From contig NZ_KB849730.1 of assembly GCF_000368865.1 (NCBI RefSeq), forward strand, positions 26,594 through 90,593: DNA of 64,000 nt. Reading direction: 5' to 3'. The position numbers and the translations under genes were made by a program. Under the pieces are notes generated by a model, which was not told the DNA's origin, made no database searches, and saw only the letters and a program-made list of their open reading frames with translations. The stretch comes from Acinetobacter bouvetii DSM 14964 = CIP 107468. GTDB lineage: Bacteria > Pseudomonadota > Gammaproteobacteria > Pseudomonadales > Moraxellaceae. Below, in pieces: positions 36,401-45,328 of this stretch (within the stretch, counting starts at the first letter, position 1; each line of letters starts with the position of its first letter).

Positions 36401-37285
36401 ATGCATCAGCACAGAGGAAAATCCAGAAACAGTAAGACAGCCAATGCGCCTAAGCAAAAGATCAGCTATGAGAAAAAAGTGGATCCGGCCATTACTGAAT
36501 ACTCTGTACGCGCTTTAAATTGGCTGCGTAAAGCTGAATTCTTAATGAGCGCGCCGAAACTGAATTTATGTGTCGAAGATACCGGCTATGAAATTGCCTT
36601 TGCCGGCCGCTCCAATGCCGGAAAATCCAGTGCCATCAATGCGCTGACCAACCAGAAGCAGCTGGCGCGCGCATCGAAAAAGCCGGGCCGCACGCAAATG
36701 ATCAACTTTTTCAGCTTAGGCAACCCAGACCAGCGCCTGGTCGATTTGCCGGGCTATGGCTATGCTGCCGTGCCGGAAGCCATGAAAATTGTGTGGCAGA
36801 AAGAGCTGGAAAACTACCTGATTCACCGTCAAAGCCTGCAGGGCCTTGTCCTGCTGATGGACATCCGCCACCCGCTGCAGCATTTTGACATTATGATGCT
36901 GGAATGGGCGCATTCACGTAAATTATTCGTGCATGTGCTGCTGACCAAATCCGATAAATTGAACCGCGGCCCTGCGTCCAAAGCGCTGCAGGAAGTGAAA
37001 GCGCAGCTGAAAAAAATGAAGCTGCAGTTCTCTATTCAGCTGTTCTCATCCCTGAACAAAGAAGGCCTGCAAGAACTCGCCAGCGTGATGGGCGGACGCT
37101 TGAATTTCACGCTGGAGCAATCGGCAGAGTTTGATTTAGACAGCATTCCTGATGCCGAAGCCGATGACGGCGAGATGGACAATGACGAATTTGAGCATGA
37201 TGCCGATGATGAATTTAAGGATCAAGTTCTTGGCGATGCCGCAGCCTTAGATGAAGCGCAGATGCCAGAGGCTGACAGCAAATAA
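36401..37285 (+). CDS. yihA: Ribosome biogenesis GTP-binding protein YihA/YsxC (EngB)
   Basis: A 294-residue GTPase needed for late 50S assembly. G1 is GRSNAGKS (69-76), G3 is DLPGYG and G4 is TKSD. The domain is usual, but the protein is much longer than the roughly 200-residue family norm: a basic N-terminal extension of about 35 residues and an acidic Asp/Glu tail of about 60 residues, ending near AQMPEADSK. The ATG at 36401 has a GAAG/TTGAG-type site; an internal ATG at residue 49 would give a standard-length start. I keep the long form as more likely, since its N terminus is in frame and basic. Confidence 0.92.
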   Translation: MHQHRGKSRNSKTANAPKQKISYEKKVDPAITEYSVRALNWLRKAEFLMSAPKLNLCVEDTGYEIAFAGRSNAGKSSAINALTNQKQLARASKKPGRTQMINFFSLGNPDQRLVDLPGYGYAAVPEAMKIVWQKELENYLIHRQSLQGLVLLMDIRHPLQHFDIMMLEWAHSRKLFVHVLLTKSDKLNRGPASKALQEVKAQLKKMKLQFSIQLFSSLNKEGLQELASVMGGRLNFTLEQSAEFDLDSIPDAEADDGEMDNDEFEHDADDEFKDQVLGDAAALDEAQMPEADSK

Positions 37286-37336
37286 GCCTTTCCGGCGTCT
37301 TGTCTGACAAAAAGCATCATGTTTTGATATTAAATG

Positions 37337-37372
37337 TCCTGTATTGCTAATCACAATGCAGGATTTTTTTTT
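37337..37372 (+). terminator. Terminator of yihA
   Basis: TCCTGTATTG and CAATGCAGGA pair with one mismatch across an 8-nt loop, then nine T. It lies 52 nt past the stop. Confidence 0.85.
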
Positions 37373-37448
37373 CATACTGAGCCCATGATACTCAGCGTCA
37401 CAATTGAATCACTCAATGCACGGCGCGCAAAATAATAAGGATATTTTC

Positions 37449-38393
37449 ATGACCCTGCTCTCCCGCCTTAAAAAATCAAAAATCGGCTCTTCTATCCGCT
37501 ACAGCATCAAACCGCGGAAAGTTAAATTTGAATGGCAGGATACCCCTGTCGACTGGATTCCGAACCAGCCTTTTGTCAGCTACTTCGTTAATGAAATCAA
37601 TATGATTTTGCCTGCGGGTGAGTTTTGGTTCTGCCGCCTGTATAACAAAGTCCTGCCTAAAATTACCGATGAAAAACTGGCTGAAGACGTCAAGGCCTTT
37701 ATCCGCCAAGAGGCGATGCACGCTCAAGCCCACAACTCGGCCAACAAAGAATATCTCACCCTTCACAATATTGACGTCAGCCGCAATCTGAAAGTCATGG
37801 ATTATCTTTTTGGCACCATGCTGGCGGATCAGCCGATGGGGCTGAATGTGCCAAAAGCATTGGAGCATCAATGGGATCTATTCCGCCTGGGCATTATTGC
37901 CACGGTTGAACACATGACCTGTGTACTGGGCAAATATGTACTGCAGAATAAAGAATGGGAACGCTTAGGCGCAGATCCAAACATGCTGGATTTGGTGAAA
38001 TGGCACGGCGCAGAAGAAATTGAGCACCGCACGGTCGCATTTGACCTGTATCGCCATTTAGGCGGCGGCTATGTCTCGCGTTATTATCAAAGCGTCATTG
38101 TGATTGCTGCCGTGCTGGGCCTTTGGGTGGATGGCGCAGCGCATATCATGGGGCAAGACCCGCGTTATGCATCAATTAAGCCGGCCGTGTACAAGCCTTG
38201 GATTTGGCGCGAATGGGCGCGCATTGCCCAAAAAGACAATGGCATGATGCCGCATCCGCTCTGGCTGGTTTCGCAGCAGCTTGGTTATCTCATGCCGTGG
38301 TACGATCCAGTGCATGAAGCCAAAACAGAAGATGCCATTGCCTATCTGGACAGTTCGCCAGCCGCCAAGCGCGCTGCGTTGAAGGTCGCTTAA
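37449..38393 (+). CDS. Metal-dependent hydrolase family protein (PF10118-like)
   Basis: A 314-residue protein of the predicted metal-dependent hydrolase family (PF10118). Acidic/His residues that could bind two metals are seen in FIRQEAMHAQAH, the GIIATVEHMTCVLG helix and WHGAEEIEHRTVAFDLYRH, an arrangement like ferritin-type di-iron or di-metal enzymes. The start ATG at 37449 has AAGGATA 5-6 nt upstream; an earlier in-frame start is rejected because it precedes this site. It has its own terminator and no functional partner beside it. The substrate is unknown. Confidence 0.85.
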   Translation: MTLLSRLKKSKIGSSIRYSIKPRKVKFEWQDTPVDWIPNQPFVSYFVNEINMILPAGEFWFCRLYNKVLPKITDEKLAEDVKAFIRQEAMHAQAHNSANKEYLTLHNIDVSRNLKVMDYLFGTMLADQPMGLNVPKALEHQWDLFRLGIIATVEHMTCVLGKYVLQNKEWERLGADPNMLDLVKWHGAEEIEHRTVAFDLYRHLGGGYVSRYYQSVIVIAAVLGLWVDGAAHIMGQDPRYASIKPAVYKPWIWREWARIAQKDNGMMPHPLWLVSQQLGYLMPWYDPVHEAKTEDAIAYLDSSPAAKRAALKVA

Positions 38394-38413
38394 GGCGCTA
38401 AATATGCCAATTA

Positions 38414-38445
38414 AAAAAAAGCAGGCGGAAGTCCTGCTTTTTTTG
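38414..38445 (+). terminator. Terminator of the metal-dependent hydrolase gene
   Basis: AAAAGCAGG and CCTGCTTTT enclose a CGGAAGT loop, followed by T. It lies about 20 nt past the stop. Confidence 0.88.
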
Positions 38446-38561
38446 CGCTTGAAGCCTGCACATTTTTTGAAACAGATGCAGGCATCACGGCTCTGGATAA
38501 AGCGCGCTATGATAGCGGCATAGAATAACCCTGCACAGAATTGCAAAGAAAGGATCCGCCA

Positions 38562-38975
38562 ATGCAGCCGCATATCACCGTCATCACCCTCACCGTCAGA
38601 GATTTAAATGCTGCATTTGAGTTCTATCATTATGGCTTGGGACTGCCGAGCCAAGGCATTATCGGCACAGAGTTTGAATACGGCGCCGTGGCTTTTTTTG
38701 AGCTGCAGCAGGGTTTAAAGCTGGCGCTTTGGCCGCAAGCCAGCCTGAGCCATGATACCGGTTTAACAGCGGCGGCATTCTGCGCTGCGCAAATGTCTTT
38801 AGGCCATAATGTAGCCCGCCCCGCAGAAGTTGATCAGCTTATGCTGCAGGCAAAACGGGCGGGCGCAAAAGAAATCAAGCCCGTGCAGCCCACCTTTTAC
38901 GGCGGCTATGCAGGCTATTTTCAGGACTTGGACGGACATCTGTGGGAAATTGCCTACAATCCCTGTTTTCCTTAA
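38562..38975 (+). CDS. VOC (glyoxalase/bleomycin resistance) family protein
   Basis: A 137-residue protein of the vicinal oxygen chelate fold. ITVITLTVRDLNAAFEFYHYGLG starts the first beta-alpha-beta unit, and the C-terminal YFQDLDGHLWEIAYNP carries a conserved Glu ligand. The ATG at 38562 follows AAAGGAT; a TTG at 38541 is upstream of it and rejected. The stop overlaps the convergent symporter gene by 4 nt. The fold covers many reactions, so no substrate can be named. Confidence 0.85.
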   Translation: MQPHITVITLTVRDLNAAFEFYHYGLGLPSQGIIGTEFEYGAVAFFELQQGLKLALWPQASLSHDTGLTAAAFCAAQMSLGHNVARPAEVDQLMLQAKRAGAKEIKPVQPTFYGGYAGYFQDLDGHLWEIAYNPCFP

Positions 38976-40231
38976 ACATGCATTTTATGCTGCAGCGCAG
39001 GCTGTTCCAGATCTTTGGTATGGCGGTCAACCACCACGCTGATCATCATGTCACCCTGCACATTGACCACAGTACGCACCGTGTCCAGCAGGCGGTCGAT
39101 TGGCAGTAAAATCGCAATGGCTTCGGCAGGCAGACCCACAGACTGCAAGACCATAATCATCGTTACCATGCCCGCACTCGGAATGCCCGGCGCGCCCAAT
39201 GAGGCAATCATCGCTGTGGCGCACACCACCAGCTGCTGACCCAGGCTTAAATCCAAGCCCATTAGGTTGGCAATAAACAATGCAGCCGCCGCTTCATACA
39301 GCGCAGTGCCATCCATATTCAATTGCGTTCCCAACGGAATGACAAAACCTGCCGTTTGCGGGCGCACGCCTAAATTTTCCTGTGCGCATTTCATGGACAG
39401 CGGCATGGTGGCGGAACTGGAGCTGGTGGCAAAAGCGGTAATTAACGCAGCCCGCGTCCCTTTGAAAAAAGTGATGGGATTCATTTTTCCAAAAATCCAC
39501 AGCAGTGCTGGCAATACCACGGCGCCATGAAAAATTGTAGTGCCAGTCACCACGGCGGCAAACTCCGCCAAACGGCTCAGCACCGAAATATCTTCTGTGG
39601 AAATCAGCTTGGCCAGCAAGGCAAAAATGCCCAGCGGCGCCAGTTTCATCACCCAGCCGATCATCAGCATCATAATGTCAAAAAACTGCTGGCTGAGCTT
39701 GCGCACACTGCGGAACTTCTCTCCGCCTTTCACCAAAGCGGCGCCTATAAATAAGGCAAACACCACCACAGCCAGCACATTGCCTTCTGCAAAGGCCTTA
39801 AAGGGATTAATCAGGGTGTTTTGAATAAAATTCGTAAAAAATGATGCTGGGGTTAAAGTATCCGGGGTTTGATGCTGATTCATCGCATCCTGAAACATCA
39901 CAACATCTACGCCCTTGCCCACCTCAAAAATATGCGCGCAGGCTAAGCCTAAGATCAGCGCTAAAGTGGTGGTGGTGACACAGCAGGCCAAAGTAATTTT
40001 CCATGTTCTGCTGAGCTGCCCGCCTGCCTGCAAATTCGCAACGCCAACGACAATGGAACTGAAAATCAGCGGGATCAGCAGCATTTTCAGCAGGCCGATA
40101 AACACACTGCTGATGATGCCTAAACCATACAGGCTGGCATTAAAAAATGAAGTTTGCGGAAACAGGTTGAGTAAAAAACCAAAGGCCACACCCAGAATTG
40201 CGGCAATTAAAATCTGTGTATTCAAGCTCAT
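38972..40231 (-). CDS. Dicarboxylate/amino acid:cation symporter (DAACS family)
   Basis: A 419-residue polytopic inner-membrane sodium- or proton-coupled transporter for glutamate, aspartate or C4-dicarboxylates. The re-entrant loop SSSSAT and the substrate/sodium-binding NMDGTALYEAAAALFIAN are clear, as is the second hairpin GAPGIPSAGMVTM. It is preceded by no terminator and faces the VOC gene tail to tail. The sequence resembles GltP-type proteins generally; the specific substrate is not determined. Confidence 0.9.
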   Translation of the reverse strand: MSLNTQILIAAILGVAFGFLLNLFPQTSFFNASLYGLGIISSVFIGLLKMLLIPLIFSSIVVGVANLQAGGQLSRTWKITLACCVTTTTLALILGLACAHIFEVGKGVDVVMFQDAMNQHQTPDTLTPASFFTNFIQNTLINPFKAFAEGNVLAVVVFALFIGAALVKGGEKFRSVRKLSQQFFDIMMLMIGWVMKLAPLGIFALLAKLISTEDISVLSRLAEFAAVVTGTTIFHGAVVLPALLWIFGKMNPITFFKGTRAALITAFATSSSSATMPLSMKCAQENLGVRPQTAGFVIPLGTQLNMDGTALYEAAAALFIANLMGLDLSLGQQLVVCATAMIASLGAPGIPSAGMVTMIMVLQSVGLPAEAIAILLPIDRLLDTVRTVVNVQGDMMISVVVDRHTKDLEQPALQHKMHV

Positions 40232-40363
40232 GGCGTATGCTTATTGATATCTTCCTGCTGGCACTATGCCATGCCGCCCCTGCGGAATCGAGGATTTTTT
40301 TGTCACAAGCTCAGCACAAATAGCGCAAAATGCAGCGCTCACTTTATCTGAATCAGCAATACT

Positions 40364-40391
40364 TTGCGGAACTCATGGCATAAAATATGCT
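40364..40391 (+). promoter_or_regulatory. Possible promoter of the 37-residue exported peptide
   Basis: TTGCGG and TATGCT are separated by 16 nt, about 44 nt before the start codon of the small gene. This is a moderate match only. Confidence 0.4.
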
Positions 40392-40434
40392 TCATCAGAG
40401 ACTCATCTAAGCAAATAATTATAAGAGGTTCACA

Positions 40435-40548
40435 ATGAAAAAAATTATTCTGATCGCTGTCCTGCTGCTGAACATCGGCGCGGCATTTGCCCACCCCAGC
40501 CACGGCTGCCATAAAGACGTCTCCGACGATATCCCCCATTGCAGATAA
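40435..40548 (+). CDS. Tiny exported His/Cys-rich peptide (YHYH-like)
   Basis: A 37-residue frame with a signal peptide (MKKIILIAVLLLNIGAAFA, with a plausible cut after AFA) and an 18-residue mature part that contains two Cys and four His (HPSHGCHKDVSDDIPHCR). The spacing of His and Cys resembles a shortened YHYH domain. An AAGAGG site lies 6 nt before the ATG, and a bidirectional hairpin follows. A disulfide or metal ligation in the periplasm is a reasonable guess, not shown. I am fairly sure it is a gene, but not of its function. Confidence 0.65.
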   Translation: MKKIILIAVLLLNIGAAFAHPSHGCHKDVSDDIPHCR

Positions 40549-40578
40549 GTAGCGGATCAAGGGCAAAGCCAGCCGCAT

Positions 40579-40612
40579 AAAAAAACTGGACACATGGTCC
40601 AGTTTTTTTATG
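40579..40612. terminator. Bidirectional terminator between the small peptide gene and tesB
   Basis: A perfect AAAAACTGGAC/GTCCAGTTTTT stem has T runs on both strands, serving the small plus-strand gene and tesB on the minus strand. Confidence 0.9.
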
Positions 40613-40624
40613 GCATGCAAGCGC

Positions 40625-41497
40625 TTATTGCGTTTCAATTTCACGCAAACGGATCAAGCCTTCCTGCGTGGTGCTACAGACCAGCTGGCCATTTTGCCAC
40701 ATGCGGCCAAAATTCAAGCCGCGTGAATTGGCGCTGACCGTTGCGTCCATGTCATACAGCATCCATTCATCGACACGGAAGGGCTTATGGAAATACATGG
40801 CATGATCAATGCTCGCGCATTGCAGGCTGGGCGACAAATAGCTCAGGCCATGCGGACGCAGCGCCGTCGTCATTAAGGTGAAGTCCGAATAAAAGGCCGC
40901 AATCGCCTGATGCAGTGAAATCTCATCCACTTCAGGCGCAATCGGATCGTGCGTGCGCAAGTAATGCGCATAGGTCGGCGCTTCAGGCTGCGGCTGATAA
41001 GGATTGCTCGGGTTAATTGGACGGATTTCAATATGGCGGTCGCGCATAAAGCTGGCGCGGACATTTTCCGGCACAAATTCCACCATTTGCTTTTTCAGCT
41101 CGGCTTCATTTTTCAAGCTTTCCGGCGCAGGCAATTCAGGCTCAGAAATTTGATAATTCAAGCCATCTTCCTGCCCTGCAAAAGAAATCATTGCGGTAAA
41201 GATGGTGCGGCCATGCTGAATGGCGCGCACTTGGCGGCTGGCAAAGCTTTTGCCGTCCCGCAGGCGGTCGACTTCATAAATAATCGGCGCATTGATATCA
41301 CCGCCATACAAAAAGTATGCATGCAGTGAATGCGCTGGGCGGTCTGCCGTATATGACGCAGCTCTTAAAGCCTGCCCTAAAACCTGGCCGCCGAATACCC
41401 GCTTGCCCACCAAATTGCGGCTTTGCCCGCGGAAAATATTTTCTTCCAGCTTTTCCAAGCTGAGCAGTTCTACGAGTTCCTGTGTTAAGGCATTCAT
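40625..41497 (-). CDS. tesB: Acyl-CoA thioesterase II
   Basis: A 290-residue double hot-dog thioesterase that hydrolyses medium- and long-chain acyl-CoA. Conserved are LEENIFRGQS, GKRVFGGQVLGQAL and the C-terminal LSPSLQCASIDHAMYFHKPF, where Asp and Gln/Thr residues form the active site, and WLLYDMDATVSANSRGL-like sequence at the end (here WMLYDMDATVSANSRGL). The ATG at 41497 follows an AGGTT site; an in-frame start at 41548 precedes it. No partner gene is adjacent. Confidence 0.93.
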   Translation of the reverse strand: MNALTQELVELLSLEKLEENIFRGQSRNLVGKRVFGGQVLGQALRAASYTADRPAHSLHAYFLYGGDINAPIIYEVDRLRDGKSFASRQVRAIQHGRTIFTAMISFAGQEDGLNYQISEPELPAPESLKNEAELKKQMVEFVPENVRASFMRDRHIEIRPINPSNPYQPQPEAPTYAHYLRTHDPIAPEVDEISLHQAIAAFYSDFTLMTTALRPHGLSYLSPSLQCASIDHAMYFHKPFRVDEWMLYDMDATVSANSRGLNFGRMWQNGQLVCSTTQEGLIRLREIETQ

Positions 41498-41786
41498 AAG
41501 CAACCTATCAAATGTTTGGGATTGCCCAAAATCAGGCAAAAATAGCATGCATGCAGAATACGCTTATATTGCCATAAATTCAGAGTAAATCCCTAGAGAT
41601 TGGCTGACTGCCGTGTCACGGCGATTTTTTTCAATAATCTGCTCAAAACATGCTTTTTAACGATAAAATCTTACACTTAGCCTGTGATTTATCAGAAAAT
41701 GGCAGGCTGTTTTTCAGTACAATTATGCAAAATAACCGGCCGCCCCTGCATTTTAAAAAATTCCGGCCGTTTAACGAGGAGTTTGT

Positions 41787-44363
41787 ATGTCCAAAAGTGG
41801 TTTTGGTCAAATATATAGAAAGCTTTCCAGCAAGCTGCTTGACCTTGTCGTAACCCCGCACGTTCTGGGAGAGATTCCTGCAGAACCGGCAGTTCTTGCC
41901 GCCCAGAGCGAAGACAGCACAAGCCCCCCGCAGAAAATTGTCTGTTATGTCATGCTGAACCACTCGCGCAGCAACGCGCTGGTGGTGGACGGCGAAACCC
42001 GCCGCCTGAAGCTGCATCCAGCGCTGAATCCGCTGGTGCTGGGCAATCACACCGAAAAAGCCTCTATGCTTTTTCTGCAGCACCGCGATGAAAACAATCT
42101 GCTGAATCCGCCGCCGCATGCCTTTCCGCCGCGGTTATTGCGCTTAATTGAAGCTTTAGAGCAGCAGCCGGATTTAGATGTAGAACTGATTCCCGTGACT
42201 CTGCTGTGGGGCCGCGATCCGGAAAAAGAAGATTCATGGCTGAAGCTGTTGTTTACGGATACATGGTCTACACCAAGCAAAGTGAAGCAGCTGGTGAACA
42301 TTGGCCTGCATGGCCGTCAAACCTATATTGAGTTTCACGAAGGCCAGTCTTTGCGTAATTTGATTGATTACGCCAAAACCACACATCCGAATTCCTCTCC
42401 TGCAACGTATATCACCAGCACTTTAAATGATTATTTGGATGCGCAGCGTGAAGTGGTGCTGGGCCCGGATTTATCTGACCGCCGCAATGTGATGCATGGC
42501 CTGATTAAAGCGCCGGATGTGCAGGATGCCATCCGCCGCGAAAGCATCCGCGGCAAAGTCAGCATGGTGGAAGCTGAACGCCGTGCCATCGGCTATTTAA
42601 AGGAAATCGTATCGGACTATTCGCATTCAACTGTGCGTTTTGCCGATGTTGCGCTGACCCGCTTATGGACGCAGCTGTATGACGGCGTAGAAGTGCACAA
42701 TTTCAGCACCGTGCGTGAGCTGGCCAAAGATTACGAGATTATCTATACCCCATGCCACCGCAGCCATATTGACTACTTACTGCTGTCTTATGTGATTTAT
42801 AAGCGCGGCCTGATGGTGCCGTATATTGCCGCCGGCGACAACCTGAATATGCCCTTTGTCGGTCAAATTCTGCGCGGCGGCGGCGCCTTCTTCATCCGCC
42901 GCACCTTCCGCGGCAACGGCCTCTACACCACCGTGTTCAAAGAATATCTGTACAGCATTCTGTCGCGCAATACGCCTATTGAATACTTTATTGAAGGCGG
43001 GCGTTCACGCACAGGCCGCTTATTGCCGCCAAAAACCGGCATGCTGGCCATGACTGTGCACAGCCACTTGCGCGGGCGCGCGAAACCGATTGTGTTCCTG
43101 CCAACCTATGTTGGCTATGAACGCCTGATGGAAGGCGCAACCTATGTCGGTGAAATGAACGGCAAGCCGAAAGAAGGCGAATCCATTTTAGGCATCGTGA
43201 AAACCTTGCGTAAAATTGAACGTATTTTTGGCAAAGTGCATGTGAACTTCGGCGAACCGGTATTTTTGGATGATATGCTGAAACAGCACGGCGCAGATCA
43301 AATTACAGTAGAACGCAATGACGCGCCAATTCCGCAGGAAGTTTCTGATGCCGTGAACAGTGCTGCGCATGCGATTATGGAAAATATCAACCGCGCTGTC
43401 GTGATTAATCCGGTCTCTTTGCTGTCGCTGATTTTACTGGCCACGCCAAAGCATACGCTGGATGAAGAGATCTGCGTGAAGCAGCTGGACACTTACCGCA
43501 AGCTGCTGACTGCCCTGCCGTATGATGCGCGCATGCAAGTGACGCCGCTGTCCGGCAAGGAAATTATTGCTTACGGCTTGAAGCTGAAACTGATTAAGCG
43601 TGTGAAGCATGTATTGGGCGATATTATTGCCATTGCGGATGATCAAGCTGTGCTGCTGACCTACTTCCGCAATAACATTCTGCATGCCTTTGTCTTGCCG
43701 TCGTTAATTGCCGCCTTGGTTGAACACAACGGTTCAATCCGCCGCGGTGACTTGATCAATGTGATCCGCACGCTGTATCCATTCTTAAAAGCTGAACTGT
43801 TTTTAAAATGGCAGGATGAAGAGCTGAAAGATCAGATCTGCGCCTATGCAGATGCACTGATTCACGCTAAGCTGATTTCAGAAGATGCCGAAGGCAATCT
43901 GCTGTCACCTTTGCCGAACAGTGAAAACCACAATCAGCTAGTGGTATTGGCTGCGCCTGTGATGCAAAGCCTAGAGCGCTATTACATGACGCTGGCGCTC
44001 ATCACCCAGCGCGGTTCGGGCAATATTTCGACCCGTCAGGTGGAAGAGCTGAGCCATTTAGTGGGCCAGCGCCTGTCTGTGCTGTATGAGTTCAACTCGC
44101 CGGAGTTCTTTGATAAAGCGCTGTTCCAAAGCTTTATTAAGGTGCTGACGGAGCAAGGCTATATTGGCAAAAATGAAGAAGGTTCGATTGTCTTTGATGA
44201 CAACTTCAAAAATGTCGCGCAGTACGCCAATTTGGTCTTGGATGATGTGACCCTGCAAATGCTGCAGCATATCACCACCTTCAGCGATGAAGAGCTGAAA
44301 GAGACTTTAGATAAAGTGGCAGCTGAACAAGCGAAGAAACGCTTAAAGCGCAAGAAAAAATAA
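41787..44363 (+). CDS. plsB: Glycerol-3-phosphate 1-O-acyltransferase
   Basis: An 858-residue inner-membrane enzyme that makes lysophosphatidic acid from glycerol-3-phosphate and acyl-ACP or acyl-CoA. The HX4D catalytic motif (HRSHID) is near residue 323; later motifs are GAFFIRRTF, FIEGGRSRTGRLLPPKTG and a FLPTYVGYERLMEG segment. The length matches PlsB and the C terminus is strongly basic (KKRLKRKKK). CGAGGAG lies 7-8 nt before the ATG. A terminator-like hairpin follows at 44420. Confidence 0.97.
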   Translation: MSKSGFGQIYRKLSSKLLDLVVTPHVLGEIPAEPAVLAAQSEDSTSPPQKIVCYVMLNHSRSNALVVDGETRRLKLHPALNPLVLGNHTEKASMLFLQHRDENNLLNPPPHAFPPRLLRLIEALEQQPDLDVELIPVTLLWGRDPEKEDSWLKLLFTDTWSTPSKVKQLVNIGLHGRQTYIEFHEGQSLRNLIDYAKTTHPNSSPATYITSTLNDYLDAQREVVLGPDLSDRRNVMHGLIKAPDVQDAIRRESIRGKVSMVEAERRAIGYLKEIVSDYSHSTVRFADVALTRLWTQLYDGVEVHNFSTVRELAKDYEIIYTPCHRSHIDYLLLSYVIYKRGLMVPYIAAGDNLNMPFVGQILRGGGAFFIRRTFRGNGLYTTVFKEYLYSILSRNTPIEYFIEGGRSRTGRLLPPKTGMLAMTVHSHLRGRAKPIVFLPTYVGYERLMEGATYVGEMNGKPKEGESILGIVKTLRKIERIFGKVHVNFGEPVFLDDMLKQHGADQITVERNDAPIPQEVSDAVNSAAHAIMENINRAVVINPVSLLSLILLATPKHTLDEEICVKQLDTYRKLLTALPYDARMQVTPLSGKEIIAYGLKLKLIKRVKHVLGDIIAIADDQAVLLTYFRNNILHAFVLPSLIAALVEHNGSIRRGDLINVIRTLYPFLKAELFLKWQDEELKDQICAYADALIHAKLISEDAEGNLLSPLPNSENHNQLVVLAAPVMQSLERYYMTLALITQRGSGNISTRQVEELSHLVGQRLSVLYEFNSPEFFDKALFQSFIKVLTEQGYIGKNEEGSIVFDDNFKNVAQYANLVLDDVTLQMLQHITTFSDEELKETLDKVAAEQAKKRLKRKKK

Positions 44364-44419
44364 AAGTCTAACCCTCTCCTTTTACGCCATTAAAAGCTCA
44401 GGAATATGGGTAAGATACA

Positions 44420-44455
44420 GGGGCAAGTTTTATAAAAGACTTGCCCCTTATTTTA
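44420..44455 (+). terminator. Terminator after plsB
   Basis: GGGGCAAGT and ACTTGCCCC pair across a 10-nt loop and are followed by TTATTTTAC, 57 nt after the plsB stop. Confidence 0.8.
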
Positions 44456-44593
44456 CTTCGAAAAAAATGGATATTTCTATTTAGGGTTTACAAAAGGATT
44501 TTGTATAAGAGATTTTATGTTAAATGTTCTTTTGCCTAGAACTACTTTTATTTTTCAATATAAGTTGTCAATAAAATCGGTGACTATTCAGAG

Positions 44594-44920
44594 TTACTTG
44601 ATAATATGATTTTTAATCCTTCCATATTCATCTGTATATAAAAAAATACGAACTGTACCAGATTTTTTATTACCATTAATATAAACCGTATAATAAACTT
44701 CACCATTTATAGAGTAACTTGCCTTAACAATATAATAATCTTTCACCACACCACATTTACTTCGAACTAAAGAGTCACTCGAAATAATATTGCCCACATA
44801 TTCCTCGTTTCTCATATTGTCTGGACTATACTTCCAAATGAACAAAGATATGAATATTATTAGAAAAATCAAAGATAGAAACCTATATTTTTTTAAAAAC
44901 TCTCTCACAGAATCAATCAT
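44594..44920 (-). CDS. Small membrane-anchored protein of unknown family
   Basis: A 108-residue protein I do not recognise. An N-terminal hydrophobic helix at about 14-29 follows a short basic segment, so it is probably bitopic or exported; the rest is a small polar domain with one Cys, rich in Tyr and Asn. The DNA is clearly AT-rich compared with neighbours, which fits recent acquisition. The start ATG at 44920 has no clear ribosome binding site, so the exact start is uncertain. Confidence 0.6.
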   Translation of the reverse strand: MIDSVREFLKKYRFLSLIFLIIFISLFIWKYSPDNMRNEEYVGNIISSDSLVRSKCGVVKDYYIVKASYSINGEVYYTVYINGNKKSGTVRIFLYTDEYGRIKNHIIK

Positions 44921-45044
44921 CAAATAAAATCTAAAATTAACACAATGCAGCTTGTTTGAAATGCTTAAAATGATTTTATTGTACAGGTTTTTAAATTTTA
45001 AAGCTTAGATTTTATCTAGGCTTTAAAATTTCATATAATTGCCA

Positions 45045-45278
45045 TTATGTTAAATTAGGCGAAGACTCACTTAAAACAAGTGCTTTAATTTTTACGGCTT
45101 TTTCAAAATGATCTAATTTATGCTGCATGATCCACCAATCAGCCGCTTCCATTAAAAGCTCAGGATTATCATTTTTATTCTTAAAAAAAGCATAGAAAGA
45201 CAAACCTACGCTATCTCCTTTTTTCGCAATTTTCTCATTACACCCATGAATAAATATTTCTCTTAACTCTTTTCTCAT
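45045..45278 (-). CDS. Small soluble protein of unknown family
   Basis: A 77-residue protein with a SVGLSFYAFFKNKNDNPELL centre and a Trp/His/Lys-rich helix after it. No signal peptide or membrane segment. I give the ATG at 45278. An alternative start at 45329 would overlap the upstream SDR gene's stop as TAATG, suggesting coupled translation, and would give 94 residues. The region is AT-rich. Function unknown. Confidence 0.6.
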   Translation of the reverse strand: MRKELREIFIHGCNEKIAKKGDSVGLSFYAFFKNKNDNPELLMEAADWWIMQHKLDHFEKAVKIKALVLSESSPNLT

Positions 45279-45328
45279 ATTTTTAAATTTCCCTAAAATC
45301 AACATAAACGGCACAAGCTGACAAAACA

